64,000 nucleotides of DNA from an uncultured Eubacteriales bacterium (GCA_900549485.1 UROG01000005.1:15808-79807), one strand, 5' to 3'. Positions 51,083 to 60,131 are shown, numbered from the stretch's first letter. Notes: generated by a model not told the origin, from the sequence alone. Numbers and translations: made by a program.

Positions 51083-52123
51083 ATGAGTATCAGCTTTTCC
51101 GAAGAATCGAACGATGAAGTCATAACCTCGGCGGCTCATCTTTCCGAAGATAACAACGAAGGTTCGCTGCGCCCGAAAACAATAAACGAATATATAGGGC
51201 AGGAAAAGGCGAAGGGCAATCTCAGCGTGTTTATCAACGCCGCGAAAATGAGAAATGAACCGCTTGATCATGTCCTTCTTCACGGCCCACCGGGGCTTGG
51301 CAAAACCACCCTTGCGGCGGTTATTGCAAATGAGATGGGTGTCAATATGCGCATAACCTCCGGCCCCGCAATTGAAAAGCCGGGCGATCTTGTGGCAATG
51401 CTTACTAACCTCAATGAGGGAGATATCCTGTTTGTTGATGAGATCCACCGTCTTAACAGAGCGTACGAGGAGATCCTTTACCCCGCTATGGAGGATTACG
51501 CCATAGATATTATCATCGGCAAAGGTCCGTCCGCAAATTCGATACACCTTGATCTGCCGCGCTTTACACTCATAGGCGCGACGACGAGATCAGGTCAGCT
51601 TACTGCGCCGCTGAGAGACAGATTCGGCGTTGCGCTGCGTCTCGAGCTGTATACACCAGAAGAACTGAAAAAAATAGTAATGCGTTCCGCAAAAATTCTC
51701 AATGTTGATATTGAGGATGACGGCGCTTATGAAATAGCCTCGCGTTCCCGCGGAACGCCGAGGATCGCCAACAGGCTTCTTCGCAGAGTGCGCGATTTTG
51801 CTCAGGTAAAAGCAGACGGTGTTATAACGAATAAGGTTGCGGATATGGCGCTTTCAAATCTTGAGGTGGATAAACTCGGTCTTGACGCGCTTGACAGACA
51901 CATGCTCAGAAGCATTATTGAGTTTTACAAAGGCGGCCCCGTCGGACTTGAAACGCTTGCGGCGACAATAAACGAGGATGCCGTCACTCTTGAAGACGTA
52001 TATGAGCCGTATCTGCTTCAAAAAGGCTTTATTACACGGACTCCCAGAGGGAGATGCGTTACGATACGCGCCTATGAGCATCTTGGGATAGACTATACAG
52101 GTCAGCAGCAGCTTGAGCTATAA
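51083..52123 (+). CDS. ruvB: Holliday junction branch migration helicase RuvB
   Basis: A 346-residue AAA+ motor: LRPKTINEYIGQEKAKGNL, Walker A LLHGPPGLGKTTLA, Walker B LFVDEIHRLNR, sensor 1 LIGATTRSGQLTAPLRDRFG, sensor 2 SRGTPRIANRLLRRVRDFA, and a winged-helix end FITRTPRGRCVT. ATG at 51083 is chosen. A TTG two codons earlier is also possible behind AAAGGA. Confidence 0.96.
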   Translation: MSISFSEESNDEVITSAAHLSEDNNEGSLRPKTINEYIGQEKAKGNLSVFINAAKMRNEPLDHVLLHGPPGLGKTTLAAVIANEMGVNMRITSGPAIEKPGDLVAMLTNLNEGDILFVDEIHRLNRAYEEILYPAMEDYAIDIIIGKGPSANSIHLDLPRFTLIGATTRSGQLTAPLRDRFGVALRLELYTPEELKKIVMRSAKILNVDIEDDGAYEIASRSRGTPRIANRLLRRVRDFAQVKADGVITNKVADMALSNLEVDKLGLDALDRHMLRSIIEFYKGGPVGLETLAATINEDAVTLEDVYEPYLLQKGFITRTPRGRCVTIRAYEHLGIDYTGQQQLEL

Positions 52124-52150
52124 TTTTTTTAGGTTTTTTACAAAAATTTG

Positions 52151-52178
52151 TTGACAAAACGGTTGGTTGCTGTATAAT
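52151..52178 (+). promoter_or_regulatory. consensus sigma-A promoter upstream of the zinc-ribbon gene
   Basis: TTGACA (52151-52156) and TATAAT (52173-52178) with a 16-base spacer, just after ruvB. The start should fall near 52185. Confidence 0.82.
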
Positions 52179-52184
52179 GTAATC

Positions 52185-52439
52185 TAAAGAGATTGAGATC
52201 ATTGTTTCGGTTTGATATACTTTCCCGCCTGTGCAGTGCAGGCAACTCTCGTACTCCTTCTTTTGATGAATGGCGTTTTTCCCGTTCTCTTTATTTGAGA
52301 TGCGGCTGGACAGAGAGCATGGAAGCTGATGCATTTTCCGTTTTTTGAAAACTCCGTATAAGATACGGGAAAAATATTGGCGTTTACAGCCCAAGAGCTG
52401 ATCGCATATACAGCCGGAAACCGGCACTTTTTATCAAAA
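52185..52439 (+). ncRNA. about 250-nt structured leader or small RNA ending in a terminator-like hairpin
   Basis: The gap 52124-52452 has no credible gene. The transcript from the consensus promoter can form GCCTG/CAGGC (52240-52256) and CCGTAT/ATACGG (52355-52370), and it ends in AGCCGG-AAA-CCGGC followed by ACTTTTTA (about 52411-52433). AGAGAGGATTC and the start of the zinc-ribbon gene follow. It may be a transcription-attenuated leader or an independent RNA. No known riboswitch core was recognised. Confidence 0.5.
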
Positions 52440-52452
52440 GAGAGGATTCAAA

Positions 52453-52731
52453 ATGTACGAAGACAAGACTTTAGTTTGCAAAGAATGTGGTAATGAGTTT
52501 GTATTTACTGCAGGCGAGCAGGAGTTCTATGCAGAGCGCGGCTTCCAGAACGAGCCCCAGCGCTGCAAGGCATGCCGCGATGCACGCAAGAATGCAGCTC
52601 GTGGTCCCCGTGAGTTCTTTACAGCTGTTTGCGCAGCATGCGGCGGCGAAGCAAAGGTTCCCTTTGAGCCCAAGTCCGACCGTCCTGTTTACTGCAGCGA
52701 ATGCTTTGCTAAGATGAGAGAGCAGGCATAA
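52453..52731 (+). CDS. double zinc-ribbon protein
   Basis: A 92-residue protein with two treble-clef/zinc-ribbon units: VCKECGNEF with RCKACRDAR, and VCAACGGEA with YCSECFAKM. This is the clostridial 'probable zinc-ribbon domain' type. Codons are strongly biased to C-ending forms, more than in neighbours, which suggests high expression and agrees with the consensus promoter. Role unknown: candidates are ribosome- or nucleic-acid-binding. Confidence 0.82.
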   Translation: MYEDKTLVCKECGNEFVFTAGEQEFYAERGFQNEPQRCKACRDARKNAARGPREFFTAVCAACGGEAKVPFEPKSDRPVYCSECFAKMREQA

Positions 52732-52740
52732 TTGTCTGAC

Positions 52741-52776
52741 AAAATAATGGGGCGCTTTTGCGTCCCATTATTTTAT
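52741..52776 (+). terminator. strong intrinsic terminator
   Basis: A 15-bp stem (AAAATAATGGGGCGC against GCGTCCCATTATTTT with one G-T pair) around TTTT, ending in a T-rich run. Confidence 0.92.
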
Positions 52777-52936
52777 GTGTTTATTTAGTAAAATCAAAAC
52801 GCATAGTAAGATAACTGCGTTATTAAAATAAAAGCCGCCGGTCTTTCCGGAGCTCCGTCGAATATCAGATATAACGGAGTTCTCCGTATCAGGAGGCAGA
52901 TAAAATTCGCACACCGAGTGTGTTTGGAGGATCAAA

Positions 52937-53137
52937 ATGGAAATCACAAAAGAAACCCTTATTTCTGAAATAGTTGAGAATTGCCCCGAGGCTATGCCTG
53001 CATTTCAGGCAATCGGGATGCACTGCATGGGCTGTGCGCTGGCAAGCGGTGAAAATCTTGAGCAGGCCTGCTTTGCTCACGGTGTTGACCCTGATGAGTT
53101 TATAGTGGCTCTCAAGGCCTATCTTGAAACCGTCTGA
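52937..53137 (+). CDS. DUF1858 domain protein (redox-disulfide type)
   Basis: A 66-residue protein with MHCMGCALASGENLEQACFA, the Cys-x-x-Cys signature of the hybrid-cluster-associated DUF1858 proteins. KETLISEIVENCPEAMPAFQ precedes it. A thiol-redox or metal role is presumed from the family. TTTGGAGGATCAAA precedes the ATG. The 160-bp leader contains hairpins AACGCA/TGCGTT (near 52798-52821) and CACAC/GTGTG (near 52910-52922). Confidence 0.85.
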   Translation: MEITKETLISEIVENCPEAMPAFQAIGMHCMGCALASGENLEQACFAHGVDPDEFIVALKAYLETV

Positions 53138-53211
53138 TCGTACAAAGGGCTTAACCAGCATTCCGCGGTTTGATGCCGGGGGATGCTGTATTTTTATTTT
53201 GGGGGTAAGTA

Positions 53212-53919
53212 ATGGACAAGCGCCTGCTGTCTTTGGTCAAAAAAATTCCGCCGGGCAAGGGTGTTATTGATGTCGGAACCGACCACGGCTATATTCCGGT
53301 ATATCTTGCCTGCACCGGATATTCCGGCAATATATTTGCGTCGGATATAAACGCCGCTCCTCTTGAGACGGGTATATCCAACGCGAAAGAAGCCGGCGTT
53401 GAAAACAGAATAGGCTTTATTCACTGCAACGGTTTGGAGAAATGCCCAAAGCAGGACATTGACACAATATTGATCGCCGGCATGGGCGGTGATACCATCT
53501 GCGGTATACTTGACCGTGATGAATGGGTCATGGATCAGACCTATCTGCTGATCCTTCAGCCGATGACGAAAGCGGAGATACTGAGATATTGGCTCACCAA
53601 CAACGGCTTTGAGATACTTAGCGAAGATTTATGTGAAGACGGCGGACGCGTATATCAGATAATCACATCGCGTTTCGGCGCATTTACGGCACTTAATGAC
53701 GCAGAGCTTTTTATAGGAAAGTATGAACAGATCCGTAATTCGCCCTTGTTTTACGGCAGGCTTTTAAAGCTTATAAAAAGCGCTGAAAAAAGCCTTTCCG
53801 GAATGGAAAAAGCCGCCGGAAAAGATGCGCTTGCGAGAAAAAAACTTATGAAAGAAATATACTGGCAGTATATTGAAATGAAAGCAAGGTATATGGAGGA
53901 AAATAATGCCGACCATTAA
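53212..53919 (+). CDS. trmK: tRNA (adenine(22)-N1)-methyltransferase
   Basis: A 235-residue methyltransferase. The SAM site is KGVIDVGTDHGYIPVYLA, then IFASDINAAPLETG. AGMGGDTICGIL and LLILQPMTKAEILRYWL are TrmK motifs. The C-terminal 70 residues form the coiled-coil-like helical tail. It overlaps the nif3-like gene by 14 bp, the usual pair in Firmicutes. Confidence 0.94.
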   Translation: MDKRLLSLVKKIPPGKGVIDVGTDHGYIPVYLACTGYSGNIFASDINAAPLETGISNAKEAGVENRIGFIHCNGLEKCPKQDIDTILIAGMGGDTICGILDRDEWVMDQTYLLILQPMTKAEILRYWLTNNGFEILSEDLCEDGGRVYQIITSRFGAFTALNDAELFIGKYEQIRNSPLFYGRLLKLIKSAEKSLSGMEKAAGKDALARKKLMKEIYWQYIEMKARYMEENNADH

Positions 53920-54661
53920 AGATGTTTTTGCTTATCTTTGCGAGCTTGCCCCTTTGGATATGCAGCTCGGCTTTGATAATGCGGGGTTTCTTGTCGGTAG
54001 GGAAAATGCCGTCTGCCGCAAGGTTCTTATCTCTCTCGATGTAACAAAAGATGTGATCGAGGAAGCAATAAGCGGAAAGTATGAGCTTATTGTTTCACAC
54101 CATCCCATTATTTTTTCCGCAATAAAAAGTGTTACGGACGACAAACTGCTTGAGCTTGCGGAGAACAGGGTTGCCGTAATTTCCATGCACACCAATCTTG
54201 ATATTGCCGAGGGCGGCGTAAACGACGTGCTGCTTGCGCTTATCGGGGCAGAGAGGGAAGCGTATCTTGACGAGGAGAATTGCGGCAGAATAGGTCGTCT
54301 TCCGCAGGAGCTTCCGTTAAAGGACTTCCTTGAAATATGCAGGGACAGGCTTCATACCAACGGGCTCAGATATTACGATTCCGGACGGCGCGTAAAGCGC
54401 GTTGCCGTTCTCGGCGGTTCCGGTGGTGATGAAGTAATGACCGCTTTTGAGAAAGGCTGCGATACATATCTTACTTCCGATATAAAATACCATCAGTTTC
54501 TCTTGGCACAGGAGCTTGGAATAAATCTTATAGACGGCGATCATTTCGGCACGGAAGACCCGGTTATAGATACGCTGCGCGAAAAGCTGACAGCGCGCTT
54601 TCCGGATACTGCCTTTGATAAAGCCAAACGCCATTTGCCGGTCGTTAAGTTTTTCTGCTGA
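53906..54661 (+). CDS. Nif3-like dinuclear metal-centre protein
   Basis: A 251-residue member of the Nif3/YqfO family: LDMQLGFDNAGFLVG, LIVSHHPIIFSAIKS (metal His residues), ISMHTNLDIAEGGVND, GDEVMTAF and INLIDGDHFGTEDPVID. It lacks the PII-like insertion of longer YqfO. Annotated GTP cyclohydrolase type in some genomes, but function is not settled. Confidence 0.93.
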   Translation: MPTIKDVFAYLCELAPLDMQLGFDNAGFLVGRENAVCRKVLISLDVTKDVIEEAISGKYELIVSHHPIIFSAIKSVTDDKLLELAENRVAVISMHTNLDIAEGGVNDVLLALIGAEREAYLDEENCGRIGRLPQELPLKDFLEICRDRLHTNGLRYYDSGRRVKRVAVLGGSGGDEVMTAFEKGCDTYLTSDIKYHQFLLAQELGINLIDGDHFGTEDPVIDTLREKLTARFPDTAFDKAKRHLPVVKFFC

Positions 54662-54662
54662 C

Positions 54663-54692
54663 GGAATATAAGACCTCCGCTTATCATAGACT
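54663..54692 (+). promoter_or_regulatory. candidate sigma-E promoter of spoIVA
   Basis: GGAATATA (54663-54670) and CATAGACT (54685-54692) with a 14-base spacer resemble the mother-cell sigma-E consensus as I remember it. Downstream, CCTCCGC (54674-54680) can pair with GCGGAGG around 54714-54720, which is the spoIVA ribosome-binding site. Confidence 0.45.
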
Positions 54693-54728
54693 CGTACAAA
54701 CGATGTAAAGAAAGCGGAGGCTGTTTTT

Positions 54729-56207
54729 ATGACCTGTACATCAATTTATCGTGATATTGCCGCACGGACAGACGGGGCTTTTATGCTCGGGATAGTAGGG
54801 CCGGTCAGAACCGGTAAGTCAACGTTTATAAAGCGTTTTATGGAAAAGCTTGTCATACCGCAGATTGATAATACATATATGCGCGAACGGGCAAAGGACG
54901 AACTGCCTCAGAGCGGCTCTGGAAAAAGTATTATGACGGCGGAACCGAAATTTGTTCCGGAAGAAGCTGTCAGCATTACACTCGACGAAAGTACGCAGCT
55001 GAAAGTCAGGCTTGTAGACTGCGTGGGATATATGGTTGACGGGGCTGCCGGGCAGTTTGAGGATGGAATGGAACGGCTTGTTGCAACACCGTGGTTTGAC
55101 CACGAAGTGACATTGAAGGAAGCCGCCGAGAAAGGTACCAGCAGAGTTATCACGGAACACTCGACAATAGGCATTGTGATCACCTGTGACGGCTCTATCT
55201 GCGATATACCGCGTGACAGATACATAGATGCCGAGAGCCGGGTGATAAACGAGCTTAAAGAAATCGGAAAGCCGTTTATCGTCCTTATGAACAGCACACA
55301 GCCCGCGTCGGAATACGCGGTATCTCTGGCAGAAGAGATTTCGGAGGAATACGGCGTCAGATGCCTTCCGGTAAGCTGTCAGGATCTGTCGGAAGAGGAT
55401 ATCTCTCATATAGTCGCATCAGTGCTTGAAGAATTTCCGGTAACGTCAATGGGCTTTTATCTGCCGGAGTGGCTCAACGCACTTCCGGACACAAATACGC
55501 TTAAATCCGAGATCTTTGAAGAACTTTTTTCAGGATGCGAAAGCATTGTGAAAGTAAAAGACTGCTTCAGGATGGTTGAAAAGCTGCACGATGCGGACAA
55601 TATCAACGACAGCAGGATACGTGAAAAGGATCTTGGATGCGGAAATATCACCGTTGATATCGGTCTGCCGAAGCAGCTGTATTATGATACGCTCACCAGT
55701 CAGACCGGCATCAGCGTCAACAGCGACGCTGATATTATATCATTCTTCTATGAGATGAGCGAGGTCAAAAAAGACTATGACCGGCTGAGGGATGCGCTCG
55801 ACTCCGTAAGAAGCACAGGCTACGGCGTTGTAATACCGGATTCCAGCCAGATGAATATGCAGGAGCCGCAGATAGTGAAGCAAGGCGGGAAATATTCGGT
55901 GAAGCTTAGAGCCAACGCCCCGGCGATACACATGATAATGACGGATATCGAAACCGAGGTCACTCCCGCGATAGGCGGAGAAACAGCTTCAGAGGATATC
56001 ATCAATTTCCTGCTGCAAGGCTTTGACGGTGATGTGAACAGGATATGGGAATCCAACATTTTCGGCAAATCGCTCTATGATATTGCCGAAGAGGGGCTTA
56101 CGTCAAAAATCGAGGCTTTGCCGGAAATGGCAAAGAGCAAGCTGCGCGACACGCTTCAAAGAATAATCAACGAGGGAAGCGGAGGACTTATATGTATTCT
56201 TCTTTGA
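54729..56207 (+). CDS. spoIVA: stage IV sporulation protein A
   Basis: A 492-residue ATPase that polymerises on the forespore surface as the base of the spore coat. Walker A is LGIVGPVRTGKSTFIKRFME, and VRLVDCVGYMVDGAAGQFED and ITEHSTIGIVITCDGSI are family hallmarks, as is the C-terminal IINEGSGGLICILL. It is nearly full length for the family and a strong marker that the organism makes endospores. Confidence 0.97.
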   Translation: MTCTSIYRDIAARTDGAFMLGIVGPVRTGKSTFIKRFMEKLVIPQIDNTYMRERAKDELPQSGSGKSIMTAEPKFVPEEAVSITLDESTQLKVRLVDCVGYMVDGAAGQFEDGMERLVATPWFDHEVTLKEAAEKGTSRVITEHSTIGIVITCDGSICDIPRDRYIDAESRVINELKEIGKPFIVLMNSTQPASEYAVSLAEEISEEYGVRCLPVSCQDLSEEDISHIVASVLEEFPVTSMGFYLPEWLNALPDTNTLKSEIFEELFSGCESIVKVKDCFRMVEKLHDADNINDSRIREKDLGCGNITVDIGLPKQLYYDTLTSQTGISVNSDADIISFFYEMSEVKKDYDRLRDALDSVRSTGYGVVIPDSSQMNMQEPQIVKQGGKYSVKLRANAPAIHMIMTDIETEVTPAIGGETASEDIINFLLQGFDGDVNRIWESNIFGKSLYDIAEEGLTSKIEALPEMAKSKLRDTLQRIINEGSGGLICILL

Positions 56208-56217
56208 TATGCTGCAT

Positions 56218-56246
56218 TTGACTAATTGTTTTTATGTGGGTATAAT
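56218..56246 (+). promoter_or_regulatory. sigma-A-type promoter upstream of cwlD
   Basis: TTGACT (56218-56223) and TATAAT (56241-56246), spacer 17, directly after spoIVA and 14 bp before the cwlD ATG, leaving a very short leader. Confidence 0.55.
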
Positions 56247-56259
56247 ATGAGGTGTTTGC

Positions 56260-56988
56260 ATGAAAATAATGAGGTCGTTTGTACGAATGAAAAATGACTT
56301 GGCATTTTTCCTCGCTGTGCTTATATGCCTTGTCGGAGGAATAGGCTCGATCGTTTTTAACATAAGGTCGTACACTTCTGCTCCCGTCTCGTCCTACAAC
56401 GGGGAAAGCGTTCTTGTAATTGACGCCGGTCACGGCGGGATAGACGGTGGAGCCATCGGTGTAGACGGGACAAAGGAGAGCGATATCAATCTTGCCATCG
56501 CTCAGAAGCTGAGCCTCCTGGCTGCTTTCTGCGGAAAGGAAGCCGTGATGACCCGCGTTGATGACTCGTCAGACTGTGAATACAGCACATACAGCGAACA
56601 TAAGGAGCTTGTAAGGCGCGCCGAAATTGCAAATAAAGTCCCGGGCGCCGTACTTATCAGCATACATCAGAATTGTTATCCGACGGCGCTGCCGCAGGGG
56701 GCGCATGTGATATATTCCGGAAACGGAAACAGCGCACAGCTTGGAAAAATAATTCAGGAGAATATAACGGCAACGGTTGATAAGAGCAACCGGCGTGTTG
56801 CTCAGCCGGATAAGGATAAATTATATATTCTTTCAAACGTCTCATGCCCGGCTGTGCTTGTAGAATGCGGCTTCATGTCAAACCATTTTGATATCGGAAA
56901 CTTAAAAGACAACAGCTATCAGAAATCACTGTCTGCCGTTCTGTTTGCGTCATATCTTCAATTTATACAATCCGACAGAACGGTTTAA
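56260..56988 (+). CDS. cwlD: N-acetylmuramoyl-L-alanine amidase CwlD
   Basis: A 242-residue amidase_3 enzyme with one N-terminal membrane helix (residues 12-32). Zinc ligands are in VIDAGHGGIDGGAIG (His), the Glu in ESDINLAIA, and LISIHQNCYPT (His). The catalytic Glu is in PAVLVECGFMSN. It makes muramic-delta-lactam in spore cortex. Position after spoIVA and before radA supports a sporulation role. Confidence 0.9.
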   Translation: MKIMRSFVRMKNDLAFFLAVLICLVGGIGSIVFNIRSYTSAPVSSYNGESVLVIDAGHGGIDGGAIGVDGTKESDINLAIAQKLSLLAAFCGKEAVMTRVDDSSDCEYSTYSEHKELVRRAEIANKVPGAVLISIHQNCYPTALPQGAHVIYSGNGNSAQLGKIIQENITATVDKSNRRVAQPDKDKLYILSNVSCPAVLVECGFMSNHFDIGNLKDNSYQKSLSAVLFASYLQFIQSDRTV

Positions 56989-57003
56989 TACCGGAGAGAA
57001 AAT

Positions 57004-58377
57004 ATGGCTAAGAAAAATAAAATCGTTTATTGCTGCACCGAGTGCGGCAGCGAAAGCGCCAATTGGTCGGGAAAATGTCCGAATTGCGGAGCATGGAATA
57101 CGCTTAAGGAGTTTTCCGTTGACTCCGGGAGTTCAGGCGGAAAGAACCGCAGCTTACTTTCACCGGCCGCCAGACCAAAGAAGCTTTCGCAGCTTGAAAC
57201 CGATTCGGAAATCCGTTTTTCCAGCGGAATATCCGAATTTGACAGGGTCCTTGGCGGCGGGGCGGTCGTAGGCTCGCTGATTCTGGTTGGCGGCGCGCCG
57301 GGGATAGGAAAATCCACGCTCCTTCTTCAAATGTGCGGAATGGCGGACGCAGGCAAAACCGTGCTTTATGTAACCGGAGAGGAAAGTGAGCGTCAGTTGA
57401 AGCTTAGAGCCGACCGCCTCGGCGTAAGCTGTGGGGATATATATGTTCTGGCCGAAACCGACCTTGACAGGATCATTTCCGTGATAGATGAGCTTAAACC
57501 CGAAATTGTAATAATCGACTCTATTCAGACGGTGTCCGGCGGTGATTCGGCTTCCGCCCCCGGAAGTATAAGTCAGGTCAGGGAGTGCACTATGCGCATA
57601 ATGCGCCTTACGAAAGAGCTTGGGCTTACGGTCTTTGTCGTGGGGCATATAAACAAAGAGGGAAGCATAGCCGGTCCCAAAGTGCTTGAGCATATGGTTG
57701 ACTGTGTATTGTATTTTGAAGGAGAGAGAAATACCAGCTTCCGTATTTTGAGAGCGGCGAAAAACCGCTTCGGTTCAACAAATGAAATAGGCGTATTCGA
57801 GATGAACGAGGACGGATTGAAATGTGTCGAAAATCCTTCGGAAATGCTTCTTGCAGGCAGACCTGACAACAGCCCCGGAACATGCGTTGCCTGTGTTATG
57901 GAGGGAAGCAGGCCTATTCTTGCAGAAGTTCAGGCGCTGCTTTGCCCTTCCGGGTACAATGCCGCGAGGAGGAGCAACGGCATTGATTATAACAGAACCG
58001 CAATGCTGCTGGCTGTCCTTGAGAAACGCGGAGGACTTCCGGTTTCCAACTGTGATTCTTACATCAATGTTGTAGGCGGCCTTGAGCTTGATGAACCGGC
58101 CGCGGATCTTGCCACTATAATTGCGATCGCTTCAAGCTTCTGCGATAAACCGGCCGGTATGGATCTTGCGGCAATTGGCGAAGTCGGACTGTCCGGAGAA
58201 GTGAGAAGCGTCAATATGCTTAATCAGCGTCTGTCCGAAATCGCAAGGCTTGGCTTCAAAAGATGTGTCGTTCCTTCTCACACAAGCGGCGAAATAAAGC
58301 AGTTTGAGGGATTGAGCATTATACCTGTGGGCAGTGTCAGGGCGGCGATAAAGGCGGTGCTGGGAAAAAATGAGTGA
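57004..58377 (+). CDS. radA: DNA repair protein RadA/Sms
   Basis: A 457-residue branch-migration ATPase with an N-terminal zinc ribbon (YCCTECGSESANWSGKCPNC), a RecA-like core with Walker A LVGGAPGIGKSTLLLQMCG, the RadA-specific KNRFGSTNEIGVFEM and a C-terminal Lon-like domain (AIGEVGLSGEVRSV). Length is typical. Overlaps the next gene by 8 bp. Confidence 0.96.
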   Translation: MAKKNKIVYCCTECGSESANWSGKCPNCGAWNTLKEFSVDSGSSGGKNRSLLSPAARPKKLSQLETDSEIRFSSGISEFDRVLGGGAVVGSLILVGGAPGIGKSTLLLQMCGMADAGKTVLYVTGEESERQLKLRADRLGVSCGDIYVLAETDLDRIISVIDELKPEIVIIDSIQTVSGGDSASAPGSISQVRECTMRIMRLTKELGLTVFVVGHINKEGSIAGPKVLEHMVDCVLYFEGERNTSFRILRAAKNRFGSTNEIGVFEMNEDGLKCVENPSEMLLAGRPDNSPGTCVACVMEGSRPILAEVQALLCPSGYNAARRSNGIDYNRTAMLLAVLEKRGGLPVSNCDSYINVVGGLELDEPAADLATIIAIASSFCDKPAGMDLAAIGEVGLSGEVRSVNMLNQRLSEIARLGFKRCVVPSHTSGEIKQFEGLSIIPVGSVRAAIKAVLGKNE

Positions 58378-59125
58378 TTTTGTCATACACGCCAATCTTC
58401 CGCATAATACAAAAAGCTTGGCTGTCGGGATCGGATATAAGGAGCTGCTGGATAAGGCATTGAAAAGTCTTAACGTTCAGCCGGTTTACTGTCCCGCAAA
58501 TCTGTATATTGACAAGAATCTGTCCTCACACGTTGATTTATCCCTGCTTCACGCGGGCGGAGATACTGTTTTTCTTGCACCGAGCCTTGCGCACACGGTC
58601 TTTTCATACTCGCTTGAAGAGGCGGGATTCAGAACTGTTTTTCCTCAAGCCAAAATGGCTGAAACCTACCCAAACGATTCACTTTTTAATCTTTGTGTCC
58701 TGAAAAAACACTTTTTCTATTCTCCAAAGGTATCCGAAAAGAGCATCGTTGATTTTCTGACCGCAAAAAAGCTTGTACCGGTATCCGTAAAGCAAGGGTA
58801 TTGCAGATGCTCTGTCTGCGTCGTAAATGATCATTCAATAATAACCTCCGACAGTGGGATATGCTCCGCTGCCGCAAAAAGCGGAATGGATTGTTTACTC
58901 ATAAGTCCCGGATATGTTTCTCTTCCCGGTTTTGAATACGGTTTTATCGGCGGCGCGTCGTTTAAGCTTTCAGATGAAATATTATGCTTCACCGGCAGGC
59001 TTGACGGCCATCCGGATAAATTGAAGATACTGGATTTTCTTTCGTTCAATAAAGTAAAGCCGGTTTTTCTTACTGATGAACCGCTTTTTGATATAGGAAG
59101 CGCGGTACCGCTCACCGAAAAGTAG
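58370..59125 (+). CDS. DUF6873-type protein (guanidine-modifying-enzyme fold)
   Basis: A 251-residue soluble protein with five-bladed alpha/beta repeats suggested by HAGGDTVFLAPS, GYCRCSVCVVNDHSIITSDS, YGFIGGASFKLSDEILCFTG, which resemble the propeller of amidinotransferases. Conserved Cys in CRCSVC and GICSAAAKSGM. I believe it matches the clostridial DUF6873 family, without known function. It overlaps radA by 8 bp. The stop codon lies inside the terminator stem. Confidence 0.7.
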   Translation: MSDFVIHANLPHNTKSLAVGIGYKELLDKALKSLNVQPVYCPANLYIDKNLSSHVDLSLLHAGGDTVFLAPSLAHTVFSYSLEEAGFRTVFPQAKMAETYPNDSLFNLCVLKKHFFYSPKVSEKSIVDFLTAKKLVPVSVKQGYCRCSVCVVNDHSIITSDSGICSAAAKSGMDCLLISPGYVSLPGFEYGFIGGASFKLSDEILCFTGRLDGHPDKLKILDFLSFNKVKPVFLTDEPLFDIGSAVPLTEK

Positions 59126-59136
59126 GTGAGCGGTAC
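59105..59136. terminator. bidirectional terminator overlapping the 3' end of the DUF6873 gene
   Basis: GTACCGCTCACC pairs perfectly with GGTGAGCGGTAC around an 8-nt loop. It includes the last codons and stop of the plus-strand gene and ends three bases before the convergent recombinase gene. Confidence 0.75.
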
Positions 59137-59138
59137 TT

Positions 59139-60131
59139 CTATATATCAGATTTTCTTTTTCTGCCGATAGGGTTGGCCATAGCGGCTTCGTGAAGTGATG
59201 TATTATCAAGATGAGTGTAGATTTGCGTGGTATTAAGATTGCTGTGTCCCAAAACCTCCTGCAAGGCTCTTGTGTCAACACCGTTCTTCAACATGAGCGT
59301 TGCCGCAGTATGCCGCAGCTTGTGCGGAGAATAACGGCCTGCATCAAGCCCCGCTGCTAAAAGCTTTTTTTCTACCATCTGCTCAACGCCGCGCGGAGTG
59401 ATCCTCCGGTTCACGCTGCTTATAAACAGCGCATTTGCCGCCTCAGGAGCGATTTTCCCGTTGTCTCTTACCGCAAGGTAATCGTCAATGGCTTCACGGC
59501 AGCCTTCCGCAAAAAAAACAACACGTTCTTTGTTGCCTTTGCCAAGAACTCTGACATGATCCTCATATACGTCCGTAAGATTCAACGAGCAAAGTTCCGA
59601 GATACGCAGGCCGCACGAAAGGAAAAGCATCAGGATCGCATAATCTCTGTACTCAAATTTACCTTCACATGCGGAAAGCAGGCGTTCACATTCGTCTTCC
59701 TCGAGATAGCGCGGAAGCGAAGCCTGGCGTTTGGGCATGTCCAGCTCTTGACAAATGTTTTTTTCAAGCAAATGTCTTTTGTTTACTATATAGTTAAAAA
59801 AAGATTTAACCGATGAGGTTCTCCTGCATCGGCTGGCAGCCGCAAGGGAAGAGGAGGAACCTTTCATTTCCGGAGAGAAGCTCTGATATCTGTAAAGCTC
59901 TTCAATTTTAATTGCTTTAATGAAGTCAAGGTCAACATCTGTAATATCTATCTCATTAAAGACGGAATTCGCAGGCACAATGTGACGACGAATTTTCAAA
60001 AACCGAAAGAGAATCTTCAGATCGGTATAATAAGCAAAAACAGTTTTATCTGAATGCCCGCGCACAGTTGAATGATATTCAAGAAATTCCATAAGGATAT
60101 CCGGAACGTCATTTATTTCATCAAGGTTCAT
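59139..60131 (-). CDS. xerC: tyrosine recombinase XerC-like
   Basis: A 330-residue Xer-type recombinase. Core-binding domain in residues about 1-130 (longer than usual, with a Ser/Arg-rich stretch KGSSSSLAAASRCRRTSS), then the catalytic domain: SCGLRISELCSLNL (Arg), VLGKGNKERVVFF (Lys), HKLRHTAATLMLKNG, LGHSNLNTTQIYTH (His, Tyr). All catalytic residues are kept. The gene starts 106 bp from a dif-like site, reminiscent of xerS/difSL and xerH/difH neighbourhoods. It may be the terminus recombinase, alone or with the 48.9-kb paralogue. Confidence 0.9.
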   Translation of the reverse strand: MNLDEINDVPDILMEFLEYHSTVRGHSDKTVFAYYTDLKILFRFLKIRRHIVPANSVFNEIDITDVDLDFIKAIKIEELYRYQSFSPEMKGSSSSLAAASRCRRTSSVKSFFNYIVNKRHLLEKNICQELDMPKRQASLPRYLEEDECERLLSACEGKFEYRDYAILMLFLSCGLRISELCSLNLTDVYEDHVRVLGKGNKERVVFFAEGCREAIDDYLAVRDNGKIAPEAANALFISSVNRRITPRGVEQMVEKKLLAAGLDAGRYSPHKLRHTAATLMLKNGVDTRALQEVLGHSNLNTTQIYTHLDNTSLHEAAMANPIGRKRKSDI

